A stretch of 64,000 bases of DNA from Megalopta genalis (taxonomy: Eukaryota; Arthropoda; Insecta; Hymenoptera; Halictidae). The translations under genes and the position numbers were made by a program. The notes beneath the pieces were generated by a model that was not told where the DNA came from, did not search any database, and worked only from the letters and a program-made list of their open reading frames with translations. Below, one piece after another: positions 1-12,924 of this stretch (positions are counted from its first letter, which is position 1; every line of letters starts with the position of its first letter). The stretch covers positions 620,001 through 684,000 of the forward strand of contig NW_027476096.1 in NCBI RefSeq assembly GCF_051020955.1, written 5' to 3'.

Positions 1-376
1 AAACAAAATTTGTGTATTTTTCTACGTAGAATATGATTCCGAAATACAAAATATAGGTTGACCATCAAAAAGACAAGATGACCTGGAAATGATTTTGAAA
101 ATGCTTACTCATGAAAAAAGCTAGTAATGCTATTTGAATCGCTGCTCAAAGTACTAAAAGATGGGTGTCAGCTTGTTTCTTTAATCACGCGTTTACGAAA
201 TTTTTTACAGTTTCGACTTAAGTGGGACGTCCTGTATGTGATGTTATATGGCATATGTTATATACGAAGTCATATAACTGACAAAGCTTCAATGGCACAA
301 AATAAAGAAAATATACAATCGAAGAATTCTTTTAAAAGTAGTACAGCACTAAAAATTCCACCAAAATTGTTTAATA
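1..376. other. AT-rich DNA, nothing recognised
   Basis: No domain, splice pattern or repeat structure was recognised. An open frame starting at 127 runs into the hAT element and has the composition of noncoding DNA. Confidence 0.5.
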
Positions 377-651
377 CAAGGGTGTCAAACTCACGGCCCG
401 CGAGACTAAGCCTTAGTGTGAAACGGACTCCATTTCTGCCAATTAGAATTTTATATTTTCGCGCGTACAATTTAAAATGTGTGTGATCCGTATAGTTTAT
501 AAATAAAGTATATTATAATTTTGTATGCTGGTTTCGTTCCTAATTCACATTTCTATTTTATCTTTACTTTGCGTCGGATATATTGACTGGGCCGCAAAAA
601 TGTTCATCTCGGGCCGCATGCGGCCCGCGGGCCGCGAGTTTGACACCCCTG
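377..651. mobile_element. hAT-type MITE with 8-bp target duplication
   Basis: This is a 275-bp nonautonomous element. The left end reads CAAGGGTGTCAAACTC and continues into a GGCCCGCG-rich stretch; the right end is the inverted counterpart, finishing GAGTTTGACACCCCTG. It is flanked on both sides by GTTTAATA (369-376 and 652-659), an 8-bp target duplication as expected for the hAT superfamily. There is no coding content. The family and mechanism follow from the ends and the duplication; mobilisation by a hAT transposase in trans is inference. Confidence 0.88.
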
Positions 652-659
652 GTTTAATA

Positions 660-2822
660 AATCTTTTAAATCAATTCACCTTTTTTGGAGAACAAGAATG
701 AATATTTTATTGATTGTGCGTGTACGTAATCGTTAGAATGGCTGTTTATTTTCAATCTAATCGAACATTGTGCAGAGCTAGAGTCGGAAACCATGGGAAC
801 GTTTCCGTCGTCGTGAAAATTCTCAATGGTAGGTTCGTTGACGAAAGCGAAATCATTCCACGGATTTACGCTCTGAAGAATTTGCTTGTGAATAAATTTA
901 TTCATCGTTAATGAAACCGTATAGTGAAAGGAAACACGAGCCGACGTTCCTCTTTCTGCTGTGCGTTGGTATCTGGTAATTATTCACAGGGTAAAAGCGC
1001 GCAATCTTTCGCGTTCAAACGAAAAACAAGATAACGGGCCGTTGAAAGCTGCAGAAAAGTACCGTGAAAAAAGCCCGAGTATGTGCGCGAAACGATGAAA
1101 TGAAAAATGAAAAAAATTTTCGATAGAGAGCATGCTAACCTGCAAAGGAAAAAAAGTTTTAGAAAACCTTAAAAGAATATTTTTACGTGTTATATCTCAG
1201 CACTATTATTTTCTTTCTCGTTTCCTTAAATGACATTATGATCCTTTTATTTAGAAACTTTTGAAAACGATGCAAAACGAATGTGATCACTAGACTGCAA
1301 ATTTTTGTGGAAAATAAAAAATGTCTAAGTTAATTTTCAGAAATTAATGCCTAATGAGAATATATTCTTTATTTTAATCATTTCGAAAAATTGTGCACTG
1401 TGCGCGTATAAGAATATTCTCAAATGCTTTTAGTATCTTTATTATTTTGCGTTTGACCTAATAATTTTTGTCAAAAACGGTATCTAAATTTTTTTTGTCA
1501 AAAAGATGTCAAAATCTTTTTGATAAAAATGGCATCTAAATCTACAGGCTATACTACGTTCAACGAGGACTGGCGCAAAATGTAAACAGAACGTTCACGT
1601 GACCGACGCTACAGCTGCATCTGAGTTACTGTTACACGACGATGCTCAGGGACGACGGAAGGACCCTCGTCGAGGGCCCTTGCATGCAGAGTAGTCTCAT
1701 ACAAAAAGGACTGAAAATTGTAATTCTGATCACGCGTCACTCGTGTGCAGCTGTTTATATTTTATGCTAATTGTCGTTGAACGAAGTACAGTGATTACAG
1801 TAAGAATTACACATGTCTTAGCAAAATGATGAAACTGATCCTCGAATTTCTGATTGAAATTGTTTGTGCTGAAATCGAAATTTTGTGATACTTTAATCAC
1901 TTCAGATTATGTGGAACTGCAAATATGCAGGATTTTTTAAAAATGCGTAGAATTCTCTGCAATTTGGTAAAGCGGGCGAACATGAAACTTTTTTATCGAT
2001 AATTCATAGTGTTCACTAGTATCGCAACTAAGTATTGATAAATTACATCTCGCGTTCAATATTTTTTGTGATTATTTAATCATCATATTACACAGAAATA
2101 TTGTACAATTTTGCTTCCATTGCAAACAGAGTATTCATTATTGCGAAATATTCAAAATTATGGCAACTTTCAAAAAAGTTTCACCTCATATGATATCATG
2201 GCAGGCAAAAGCAATTTTTTCATTGTATTATTTCAAAATATGGTAGCTTGAAAATATTTTTCCAAAATTGTATGCCTAAATTCGTTTTGTTGACAAAATT
2301 ATGACAATTCTAAGAGAAGGATGTTTAAAAAAACATCGTACGTCCACCAGATGAAAACTTCTTCACTTTAAAAATTTCGAAGCTCAGAGTGCTATCCACA
2401 TTCAGAAAAATCTTTTCTGGTTTCCATTGTGTTAAAATTCTGAAATAAGATGAATAGAGTTGAAAAAGTTTATAAAGTTAAAAATATTCGTACTTTATTT
2501 CAACTTTGCATATTAATATTGTTGACGAATTGTAAGTAGAGAATCTTTAACAAACTTGTTCGAAGGAATTACTCCGCGTTCTTTACTTGTACTTTAAACA
2601 CCGAATAGGATAATTGTTTTATATATTTTTATTTTCCTGAATATATTGTATACGAATATTCGTAAACATTTTATAATGAAATACACAACTATTATTATGC
2701 TACTACATGTTAAGAACTTATGTTATTATGTATATTAACTGCAGAAGACTTTGCTTGAGTTTATCATTTCCTTGTAATATCAAGAGATCGTCAGCCGAGA
2801 AAAATTGAAGCTGTAAGACTTG
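660..2822. other. AT-rich intergenic DNA
   Basis: I see no credible coding exon, RNA gene or terminal repeat. Short open frames around 666-911 overlap on opposite strands and look like chance. A more GC-rich patch at about 1560-1700 has no recognisable content. Confidence 0.5.
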
Positions 2823-3011
2823 CCTAGGCGAGTCGCGGCTCGTGAGCTAAATATGGCTCCTTCCCCCTCTTACGTGCTCCGTAGTTTGTCCCCACTATGC
2901 GCCTTCAGACATCCCTCCCACACTCACCATCGCTTGCGACGTGGAATAGTGGAGGTAGAGAACGACTGGTGGTGGGAGCTTGTGGCTCGCGACTGAAATG
3001 ACTCGCCTAGG
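2823..3011. mobile_element. Short TIR element with CTTG flanks
   Basis: A 189-bp unit begins CCTAGGCGAGTC and ends with its perfect inverse GACTCGCCTAGG. Weaker inverted similarity (GCGGCTCGTGAGC against GCTTGTGGCTCGCGAC) continues inward. CTTG occurs immediately outside both ends (2819-2822 and 3012-3015), a possible 4-bp target duplication. It has no coding capacity. The superfamily cannot be assigned from the ends alone. Confidence 0.65.
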
Positions 3012-3815
3012 CTTGCTATAAGATATAGCAGAAAGGGGCAACATATTTGAAATCATTCAAGAATAGAAGGCATCATTGTTAATGCACGAATTTCTGCTCG
3101 AGTTGATGTAGTATGAAAAGATGGCATTCTATGTGACTCCAAACGTGGGTCACGATGTTCTTAAATAACAAATAGTTAATTAGTTCTACGTAGTTGAAAA
3201 CAACAAACGCTACAAGAGTAATTTAATGGAACGACATCCTATAATACTTAAGGCAGGATAGGAAAGTTTATCGTTGTTCTTAAATACAAGTTTGATCATC
3301 CAAGAGGCGATCGCGTTGTGAACTCAACTTTTCGTTACGCATGATCATCTATAATACTTAAAAAATTATACGAAATTATACAGAAAGTATATTTCCATGA
3401 GTTACATCAATGAACATGTACGAATACGTAATTTCCCAACACAAACGCATAAAATACAAAACACTGGCAAGAAATTACAAGCTGATTGCAAATTGAAATT
3501 TGCAACCTGCGTACGACAGAATTGTGCTAAAAGCCCTGAAAACAAGCTATACAATGTACGGTACGGTACGAAAATCTAGAACAAAGAACGTCCACTGTCG
3601 CTGATAAACTCGTAGAGAAAACGCGAACCTAAGAAGAAACGGTGAATGCAATCGAAGAAAACTAGAGAAAGAAAAGGAAATCGAGTAGTCCTGCATCACG
3701 TCACATATGTATAATTCCTGGAAATGTTCCATTGTTCCGCAAAGTGGAACACTTACTCGACGGTAAGAGGTGTTAAAAAGACAAGAGAGACGATCGGATC
3801 CCAAGCCCCCGCATA
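3012..3815. other. AT-rich DNA, nothing recognised
   Basis: Only short chance open frames on both strands; no structure beyond simple AT richness. Confidence 0.45.
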
Positions 3816-4177
3816 TACAGGGTGTCCGAAATCTTCCATTACACGTGGAAAGGATTGATACTTAAAGTCATTTGAAGAAAATATTTCTTTGGCGAAAATG
3901 TTCTCCGTGGCTTAGCTAACGAGTTATTAACGAATAACATTGACCAATGAGAGAGCGAGCATCGCAGATGCCACGCCTTCACGGCCGATGCTGTGTCGCG
4001 CTCGCTATCGCCGCGCTATTCGTCCACTATACTCGCACTCCGATTGGTCCGTGCCCTCCATTAATAACTCGTTAACGAAACCGCGAGGAACATTTTCACT
4101 AAAAGGAAACAGTTGCTTCAAATGACCTCAGAAATCTCGCATTTCCGAGCGGAACAGAAATTTCAGAACACCCTGTA
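3816..4177. mobile_element. TA-flanked fold-back MITE, family 1, copy 1
   Basis: The ends are TACAGGGTGTCC and its inverse CACCCTGTA. The arms carry GTCATTTGAAG, CGAGTTATTAACGAA and GACCAATGAGAG and return as inverses on the right side, so most of the 362 bp folds back on itself. TA at both tips suggests Tc1/mariner-type mobilisation. Related copies occur at 7780, 13890, 15928, 20195 and 20776. Noncoding. Confidence 0.82.
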
Positions 4178-4388
4178 TGTATTGTACAATACACCTATGC
4201 GTCGTGGAACGCATCCAGAAAAGGAGGACACTGCAAAACGTAGCAAAAAGGCACACATTCACTGACTTTCCTAGATAGCAGATACATACATACATATCAT
4301 GAGGCTTTAAAAAAAGGCAAGGACGGGAAGAAGGAGGAGGGTAGCGTCGATAGCGATGCTAATTGAGCTGGACACGGCGAAACGAGAA

Positions 4389-4462
4389 AAATGAGACAGT
4401 GATGAGAGGGGGGGAGAGATAAAGAGAGGGAAAGAGGGAGAGAGAGAGAGAGAAAGAGATGG
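4389..4462 (+). repeat. GA-rich purine microsatellite
   Basis: A nearly pure purine run built from GAGAGA, GGGAGAGA and AAAGAGGGA units on the plus strand. Simple sequence, no gene. Confidence 0.8.
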
Positions 4463-5207
4463 GAAAAGGCTCATTAAGAATTAGCGCGGTACGGTATCAG
4501 GGGAGCGACGTGTGCTGTATCCAGAGTACTCTGTACAAAAAAAAACGTATACACCCGACTCGCACGCACACGCAAAAACACACGTAAACATGTTTCTAAC
4601 ACAACTACCGAAAGGACACACACGTCCGACCGACCACAGAGCCTTTTACACATTTTATCGGTCCTTTTGACTTTTTGACTTTGTAGGTAGAGGTTCGAGT
4701 TTTCTTACGATTAGAAGTTACCACGGCAGGAAAACATGGGCGACGTCCGCGTTTGGGGACCAGACAACCGAATCCAGACGTCGCCAATGCTGAATCATAA
4801 TTATCGCTAATCTCATGAATTCTTATTATTATTATTATCACATATCACTACGGTTACACAGTTTAAAGAGACGAAATAAGACGGCGATGGAAACAGATGA
4901 GAAATGATGAGGAGCTCGTAACGTCACGCCGTGTTCTGCTCGAACAGCTTGTTTCCTCTTTTGAAAATCCGGCGTGACGTCACCTTCATTATCGTATTAA
5001 TAGCATTTATTTATTCTGATAACATCGTTGTCGTTATCGCTGCGATTCCCGTCATCATCGTCGACGATTGCCGCGGGCAAACGTTCATCGGCTGGTTAGC
5101 TCTTGAAGACTACAGATTAACCATTTATCCGCCATACTATACGTCTAACGCCGCCATTTTTATCACGATGGAAATGTTCGATGCATCTAAGTAAGCAAGC
5201 AAGCACC
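4463..5207. other. Intergenic DNA, nothing recognised
   Basis: Contains an imperfect CA-rich patch near 4560-4590 and short open frames on both strands, none with a recognisable domain. Confidence 0.45.
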
Positions 5208-5418
5208 TATAGTCCTCATCGCGACAAAGAAGGCATCCTCGTGTTTACATTCCCCCTCTTACTAGCTGCCCCACTGCCGCAGCTATCTGTCGCTACTGGC
5301 CGAAAACGGTGACGAAGATCGCCGTCGGCCAATAGCGACCGATAGCTGCGGTAATGAGGCAGCTAGTAAGATGGGGAATACAAGCACAAAGGTGCCTTCT
5401 TGTCGTGTGACGACTATA
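5208..5418. mobile_element. Fold-back element, 211 bp
   Basis: The left half (TATAGTC, GACAAAGAAGGCATCC, CTTACTAGCTGCC, GCAGCTATC) returns as its inverse in the right half (GATAGCTGC, GGCAGCTAGTAAG, GGTGCCTTCTTGTCG, GACTATA), leaving a short loop near 5305-5320. TA repeats at each tip are compatible with a TA target duplication. Noncoding; a palindromic MITE is the simplest reading. Confidence 0.75.
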
Positions 5419-7779
5419 CTTATTTACTTATATACATAAGTAGCGTCACGCAAGATGCACGGCGTCCTTCAAACGTTCCACCTGCGAACTTCTTCTTTTA
5501 TACGTTAACCTAATACTATTGTACAATGTATTCCGAATACTTTATATACAGGTATATCATTTGATTTGAAAGTATTAAGCATCGTAAATCATAGGCACCG
5601 AATTGTACTTCGAATTGAGTTAAGTACAATAATCTACGGCCGCCAGATTTCCAGAAAGCTTTCGCCATGAATTATCGATTAATATACTAGAATTCACGGA
5701 GATGACAAATCCTTGTCAGAAAATGGAGAACATTTATTGAATTGTATATCGAGCAAATAATTTCATACATCCGATCGCGTATTATACGACAATTAGTAAG
5801 TCCTTCTCAAAATTAACAAGTCCAAAAATGTTTTAATTCGGTGAATTATTAATTCGGATAGCGAAAGCTAAATAATTTTCCAAAAGAAATCTTATTCGAA
5901 TATTTCTTTGTAGCAAAGTTTTATAACGACTTTGTAACAAAGTCAAATTTCTTTGTGAAACAAAGAATGATTTGTTCGCTGTAACCAGCGTAGCCAGAAA
6001 AATCAAGCCGAAAGAATGGGGGTAGGTAACGTGACGCTGCACGATGCGAATCGACTAGGGTCGTCGCCACACGTTATCTGCCTCCCACTCCTTCGGTCTG
6101 GAATCTAGCTAATGTTTCTGGATACGCTGGGTGCAACGTTGACCAACAGAAAAACAACCCTGAAAGGGAAACAGTTTGATTTGTTTGTCTCTTTCGCTAT
6201 TTGAAATCTGTAACTTTCAGTAACTCCAATACGTAGATCTAAAATGTAAAGATTGATCTTGAAATTATTTTTCTTACGATAGCATAGAGCACTAAGCACA
6301 TTTATAGACACATCGCTTCAAATGTTACGATCCTGTAAGAAATCTTTGCGACGTCTGCATCAGAAATTTTCGAGCATAGGACTCCGTAAAATCGTTATGA
6401 GTTACGAAATTAGTATCGTTATAATTTCGATGAGGTCGCACGAAACAGATAGTGGCAATATACGTATTTAAGAGGAACTACATTTAGTAATCATATTTAC
6501 CGTTAATAATAAAAATTCACTTGGAAGTAATTTTTGTACCGCGTAACGCGTGAGTAAACGTGACTCCCAGACTTCCCGACATTCATAATTCAATATTTTC
6601 ACACTCGTGTGTTTTGGGATGGAGAACCCCGTTATCGTTGTCGTTAGAATAAAGTAACAAAAAGAATAAAAACAATGTGATGAAAAGACCAAAATTTAAT
6701 GCATCTACATGCGTTATACGTGTATATAAATACGAAATTTTAAATATGTTTGAAAGTTGAAGTTCTTGGATTTGTACATTATAGGAGCCAGAAGTCATGG
6801 ACGTATACAGTACATAAAAGCGGCTGATAATTGTTAGACCCGTAAGTTCACGTTTCCGTAAAAATGGCCGGTAAAAGCACCGAGATAAAGAAAGATAAAC
6901 GGGGAATGGCGAATCGATACATATTCTCGACACGGAAACTTTACGTACGCGTTTCGTTTGACCGCGCTGTTTCGTGGTCGATGATTATGGCGAGCAATCC
7001 AGAGAAATGAAACAAAAATATGAAAATAAGAAGGCGAATTATATATATATATAAATATATCTATTATTGTATCGAGAGTTGTGCGCTGCGTTTGTGATTT
7101 AAACTAGTTCGTTTGTAAATAAAGACTATTTAACTCTTTGACATCGGTGTCCTTGGCGAAATTTTATTTTCAATCCCTGACCCACTTAAAACATAGTACA
7201 TTTAATCCTTTCAGTATTGACTAAATGGAAAAAGTATAATAGAAGAAATAATTACTTTCGATATATGATTTTGGTGACATTGAGGGAGTACTGCCATGAA
7301 TAGGACACTTTTATTTAGAAGATAACGAAAATACTAAACGACCTATCTAATTTTAGTTTCATTTTAGTTTCAGATATGCTACATGAATATATATGCTATA
7401 TAAATGTGCTATAAGAATATAACTGTATTTATTATTTGCAATAACTGCATTTTGTCCCATTCATCAATTGGTTGTATCGAGTAGTAAAGTAAAGTAATAT
7501 TGGTGTTAATCTTATTAGTACCGTTCTTCTACTTATTACTTGTAAGTACATATAATATTTTATATTAACCTCAAAATTACATAAATGTTCTTTACATTTA
7601 TAGCCAATATCACATTTTAGTATCTTACGACAGAGAAATATATATGATCCTTTGAATAAATCGGAACTGAACAAAACTAAGAAAAATTTCCAAATAAAAA
7701 TATCTTAAAAATGAATCATGTAAGCAAAAAAAGTTTAGGACACTTTTTATACCGCAAACTTCATTCACTCATTTACTGC
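5419..7779. other. AT-rich intergenic DNA
   Basis: Scattered open frames of under 120 codons overlap on the same strand in different frames (6468-6933, minus) and lack domains or splice structure. Nothing else identified. Confidence 0.45.
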
Positions 7780-8131
7780 ACAGAGTATACCAAAATTATG
7801 TTACTTTCGGGAAATGAGGAGTTCTTCAGGTCATTTGAAGTAACTTCTTCCTTAGCGAAAATGCAATCCGCGGTTTTGTTTGGAAGTCATTAACGAAAAA
7901 CAGTGATCAATGAGAGGCGAGATCAGCTGGTGCGTGGCGATCGAGCCGATGAACAGAATTGGACTTTGTCCGCTCGTTAGCCTTGTAGGTCACTCGCCTC
8001 TCATTGGTCATTCTTTTTTGTTAATAACTCGTAAACGAAGCCGCGGGTTGCATTTGCACTAAGGGAAAAGTTATTTCAAATGACCTCAGGAATCCCTTAC
8101 CGGAAGTACCATAATTTCGGGATACTCTGTA
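7780..8131. mobile_element. TA-type fold-back MITE, family 1, copy 2
   Basis: The ends are ACAGAGTATACCAAAATTATG and the inverse ending GGGATACTCTGTA. Internal arms carry TCATTTGAAGTAACTT, ATTAACGAAAAACAGTG and CAATGAGAGGCGAG with their inverses on the right. It has the same organisation as the copy at 3816 but diverged tips. Noncoding. Confidence 0.78.
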
Positions 8132-9849
8132 GATCTATATTCTGCGTATCACATTCATAAACTTGGTAACAACATTAAAAGTTGACTTGTTTGAACGAAA
8201 AGACTGTCCGATGCTATGTCTCAACATTCTTGCAAAATTACCTGATCGAATGGAACTTGACCTTCATACAACGTCATGAGAAAAGAAGGAAAAATATTAC
8301 TTTGAAATACATATAAGAAAAATTAATTGCCTGACATAGTCCTAACTGGCAACAGAATTAGGAGCTTAAAATTAAAGAAGAATTAAAGCTTGAAATTAGG
8401 AGTGATTAGAGTGATTAGGAGTGATTATATATATATTTATCAAACAAGTATAATTTTATTGTGGAAGGATTCACAATTTTTCAAATAACAGTAACGTTCT
8501 ACATTATATTCGGCAAAACTACCCAGCTAAAATCATGCTGTTACTTTGTTATAGTTGTTTCACCGCAAAATTGGAGATATTAATTTTGAACAAAACTTCG
8601 GTCATTTTCGCCACTGCATCTCGTAAGTATTAAAACAAATGTATTGTATATGTTCCAATTTATCACCAATTTTGAAGCCTTGTAGGTGCTGAAACGAATT
8701 ACTAAATTCGAAAATTTTGAAACTGAAGTGTTATTTAAAGAAACTAGAAATTAACGAACTATTAGCCAATAGTATAACAGATAGGTAAGGAAAGGAGAAT
8801 ACAACTCAAAATAATATAACAAATTCAACAAGATAAAAAAGAACACCGAAGGAAAAAGTTAACACTTTCAAAATACATTATATGTAACGTTCTTAATAAA
8901 CATAGATACTTCGTGGATACATCGAAGTATCCGATGCAATAATTATTATCATTATTAATATTATCGTAAGTTATTTTTGATTATTATGTTATTTTAAGTA
9001 ATACTTATCAGTATTGAATGAGAGTTACACGAACCCAAAATTATCGATTATTTCAAAAACTTAGCGATTTATAAAAAAGCTCAATAAAATATCGACTCAA
9101 TTTTCAGATACTTTATGGTATAAAATTACACCATATTTCTTTATAATTCTGTAGAATCTTAAATAAGTATAGCAATACATACTTTATGCTAAATTCAAAT
9201 ATTCAAAACTGTTGATAACAATATTTTATTACATTATTAAATATGCTATTAAAAGATAAGCCCATGTCAAATCGCCTCTCACTTCTCTCACATCATTCGA
9301 TTACTCAATCATACCAACTTATTAAAAAAATAATCCACACAACAAGGACATTCTAGGAAAACTCCCCCATAAGCGATACCTGTATTTAAATATTGTTTAT
9401 TATTTTGTAGTTTCAGGCTACAATCAAGAAATCCACTTTACTGTGACTAAGCTGAATATAAACAGTTATTTGTTTGAAACAATTATTAATTGTTTGTTCG
9501 AAGTGAAAAGAACGGAGAACGATAGCACAGACGCAGCGAGAAAATCGTTCAAGACCATAACAATTTGTGACTGGCAATTAGGGTAAGAGTCCCAGTTACT
9601 GACACATTCAGCATGATAATGAATTTTATTGGTTTTCTGACGGATTACAGGTGGTCCAGTCATCATACCTCATTTGTCACACAATAAAATAAAATAAAAT
9701 AAAGTAGAATAGAATATATATAATATATTATATTATTATTATATTCTCATATAAAATACAATAATTTATAAAACGAATTTAAAATTATATTATTATTAAA
9801 CTATTGAACTATTACTCACTATTAATACTATTATAATAATGAATTTGGT
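8132..9849. other. AT-rich intergenic DNA
   Basis: No gene identified. It includes an AAAAT-type simple repeat and TA-rich runs at about 9685-9745. Confidence 0.5.
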
Positions 9850-11626
9850 TTTCTATTGACTTTTCTTTTGCTTCCCTCTTCACTACCCGGCCTCCAAACC
9901 CCCTGTCTCTCTTATTCCTTATATTCCCGTCCCTTCCTCCAGTCTTCCTCTCCTCTTCTCCATGCACTTCATCCACGCCTTCCCCTTTTCCTCTCATCAT
10001 TCTTGCCACATTTTCCTGTCATCCTTCGGGATCATCGTCAATGCAATCACGGTTGCAATCATGACGCAGAGGTTCCGCGTCGCGCCTTCGCCATCGTAGT
10101 TCAGAATTACAATGTTCAATGTCCACAATGTCCACGCCACTGTGCAGGACTCCCTGCGCATATGTCACCTTGTGCCTTCCCAAAAGTGACCTCACGTTTT
10201 CTCTTCTCTTCCGCATCTCCAGTATTCTCTTTCCTCCTCCTTTAACTAGTATTTTCCTTCTCTTACCTCGTCCCCCAGTCTGGATATTGCCATTCTCTCT
10301 CTTAGTCCTCTTTTCACCGCACTTCTCCTTCAGGTATTTAGGAGCGCTCTCCTCTTTTATTTATTTGTACCATTTAATGTGCCTCAGTTATTCCCACCCT
10401 TTCATCTTCACATCTTTCCTCCATCTGTCTTTGTCTCCTTCCATTTTCTCTATCTGTTTGCTACTTGTACTGCTTCCACCTACTCCTTCACCTTCCGTTG
10501 TGTTGTTGAGCTTCCAATCTTCAGGATACCTCCTTCTCTCTTCATAGCACTTTTCCCAACTTCTCCTTCTTTCTCTTTCCTTGACATGTTCTTAGCATAC
10601 TTTCGTCAAACATCCTCCTTTTCCTGTTCTCAGGCTTTCCTCAAAATTCCACGCCCCTGTTCACCATTCCGAGGACCAGAATTATTGACTGTGAATTATG
10701 TCCACTTCCTGTTGTTCCTTCTACCCCTATACCTCCGCTCCGTACCCCACCAGCGTCCATATTACACATCGCCTGCATAGAACAGAGTCAAAATTCTTTC
10801 CCTTCCGATCCCTACTTGCCTCTTCATCCTTTCGTCATACACTCCCCCACATCTCAATATAAAAATATTGAACAAATGTAGAATCATCAGGTATCCTTGC
10901 TTTAATTGTTCAAGGCAGGGGTTTAAACAGTTATGATATCGGTTCCGGTTCTTAAAACAGTTCTGGAGAACCGAAATGTTATCATAACTCTTATAAGGAA
11001 TATCAGTTCTGGCTTATATCCATTTCCAGTTCTATAATTGTTATTTTTCGATTCTGAGTTTCAGTTATAGATGTCGGCTCTAATTCTATTTCACGTAACA
11101 AATACATTGTGTTTTGCTTTAGGGATTAAAAGTATGGATTCTGAAATCTTTGTAATATTGACAAGGTGCGACTTTAAACATGTGTCAATGAATGCGTCTC
11201 ATAAAGTATCCGCATAACTTCGAGATATCCGAGACCATCTGGGGTTTGTTCGTCGACAGGAACTACAACCTTAAGAGGCTACGCGAACCTATGATTCTAT
11301 CATAAATTGACCGAAAGCAAAATAGCGTCAGGCTATCTGGCTTTGGTTCCTTTCAAAATTAAGCATCAATTGCAAGACGTAGGAACCAAGTGCAATCTTA
11401 TTTTTCGTCCTTAAATAATTTTAATAAGTTATACTTAACATATCCCCACACACATTTTTAGTTTCTATCAATTACTCTGTTTCATCTATACATTTTCCCA
11501 CAAATGAATAAAATCCACAATCTAATTATAAGTTGATACACATATAATATATATACATTTATAAGTAACTGAAAACTTGTGCGTAAATGTTTGGGCACTG
11601 TAGAAGTAAAATGTATATTGCATGTA

Positions 11627-12189
11627 TTAGGTCTACCGGAAAGTTCTGTCCGATAGTGTCACTTCAAGTTTCAATCCATATGTACATGTTGATTTGGGAC
11701 ATATATGACTATCTCTCTTTATCATTGCATTTACACACATGTACTCTCCTAAATAAACTGAAACAAAGATGTCTCATGTCATTATTAAGTGAGACGCGAT
11801 CGTGAAAACATGGCTACCGATGATAATGCCAGACCACATGCTGCTTTGGCGACTCGTCAGAAATTCGCAGTGCTAGGCTGGGAAATTCTGTCGCATCCAC
11901 CATACTCCCCAGACCTAGCACCCTTCGATTATCACTTGTTTCTCTCTTTCCAAAACTTTTTACAGGAAAAAAAATTCAAAATTGAAGCTGATGTCAACCA
12001 AGCACTACTTGAGTTCTTCGCTTCTAAAAATAAATCATTTTTTAAAAATGGCATTTACAAGTTGCCATCACGCTGGCAAGAAGTCATAAGTAACGATGGA
12101 AAGTATATTCTACAATAAATATTATTAAATGTATGAAAATTGTGTTATATTTCAATTAAAAAACGGACAGAACTTTCCGGTAGACCTAA
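11627..12189 (+). mobile_element. Internally deleted mariner
   Basis: Terminal inverted repeats TTAGGTCTACCGGAAAG and its inverse CTTTCCGGTAGACCTAA bound 563 bp, with TA directly outside both ends (11625-11626, 12190-12191). The right half keeps the C-terminal part of a mariner transposase; the N-terminal half is deleted. Confidence 0.92.
11810..12118 (+). pseudogene. mariner transposase, C-terminal part
   Basis: An open frame of about 100 residues starts at an ATG at 11810. It carries DNARPHAA, the second catalytic aspartate block, then HPPYSPDLAPFDYHLF, the YSPDLAP-D block with the third aspartate. The spacing between the two is that of the D,D34D mariner class. The tail W-x-K..I.S.G.Y is also mariner-like. 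Full transposases are near 345 residues, so the HTH region and first aspartate are missing. The fragment cannot catalyse transposition. It lies between the two mariner ends and reads in the same orientation as the element. Confidence 0.9.
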
Positions 12190-12446
12190 TATATTATCTA
12201 AACGTAAAATATATTCAAAATATAACTGAAATACACAGTCGAAATGCATAACCGAAATCCAGAATCGAAATCCTGAACGGAAATCCAGAACCGAAAAGTA
12301 ACAGTTATAGAACCGATAAAATATCGGTTATCGATATACCTTATAACTGTTATAAAATATTTTTGGTTCTCCATAACTGTTTCAGTCAGAACCGATATAT
12401 GTATAACGGTAAGCCTTTCCCTTTGTTATCTCCTACTCTTACCTTG

Positions 12447-12645
12447 TACAGTAATTTTCCCTAATTCGCGCTCAGATTGCGCACAAAAATGGACAATTCA
12501 AGAATAGAAGACACGATTTTTAGTAGTTGTTGACAATCGGTAATTATAAAAACGGAGCCGCAAGACTCGAATAATCGTACCTCCTCTTCCCAAATTGTCC
12601 ACTTTTGTATGCAATCTGAGCGCGAATTAGAGAGAAATTACTGTA
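12447..12645. mobile_element. TA-flanked MITE, family 2, copy 1
   Basis: Ends TACAGTAATTTTCCCTAATT and the inverse AGAGAAATTACTGTA; internal arms GCTCAGATTGCGCACAAAAA and CAAATTGTCCACTTTTG. About 199 bp with TA at both tips. Copies at 14279, 22905 and 32254, and a fragment near 53005, define the family. Here it splits the LINE relic. Confidence 0.85.
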
Positions 12646-12924
12646 TCTTGTCTCCCTATAGGTCTCCTTTATTCTCTTCTTTAGTTCTTCGCTCTTTCCT
12701 CTTTTCCTCATCCCATAGTTTGCCTCTATCTACCGAGTCGCTGCTCTCAAATCTATGAAGAAGGCCACATTCTTCTCCCATTCTGTCTGAGGTACTTATC
12801 TACTACATAATTCAGAACATATACATTATTCATGGTTATGTCACTCGTTTGCTGAATCCAGCTTTATATAACGGTATTCTGGACAACCTCGGTAATTGGA
12901 ATTCTTATCCTATGTATGTTCTAG

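Larger units (their letters stand above)
10916..12417. mobile_element. hAT-like nonautonomous element with long imperfect TIRs
   Basis: The left end starts CAGGGGTTTAAACAGTTATG and continues with ATCGGTTC, GGAGAACCGAAA and ATAACTCTTATAAGG. The right end (12240-12417) is the inverse, with GAACCGATA, TTTGGTTCTCCATAAC and CCTTATAACTGTTATAA. The inverted region is over 150 bp. The CAGGGG start and GGTTC-rich subterminal DNA suggest hAT. It sits between two halves of the LINE relic. Target duplications are too decayed to define; an AACAA-like match is visible. A mariner is nested inside. Confidence 0.6.
9850..12915 (-). pseudogene. Decayed LINE reverse transcriptase (R1/jockey-like), three insertions
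   Basis: Read on the minus strand, broken frames carry reverse-transcriptase landmarks in the right order. Near 12800-12850 is a segment like the AGF..G.....DNVYVLNYVV region. At 12722-12766 is AFFIDLRAA, the motif A strand with its aspartate. Near 10870-10905 is QG...LFNIF, the RQGCPLSP-LFNI position. At about 10775-10792 is FYAGDV, standing where YADD is expected. The minus strand from 10760 down to 9850 is strongly purine-rich, as in the C-terminal regions of such LINEs. Many stops and frameshifts make it nonfunctional. It is split by a MITE (12447-12645) and by a hAT-like element (10916-12417). R1/jockey-like is my best guess; the clade would need a tree. Confidence 0.68.

Noticed and set aside
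9856..10780. Long plus-strand open frames rich in Ser, Leu, Pro and Phe
   Set aside because: They mirror a purine-rich minus strand that carries decayed LINE sequence. The plus-strand proteins are low-complexity shadows.
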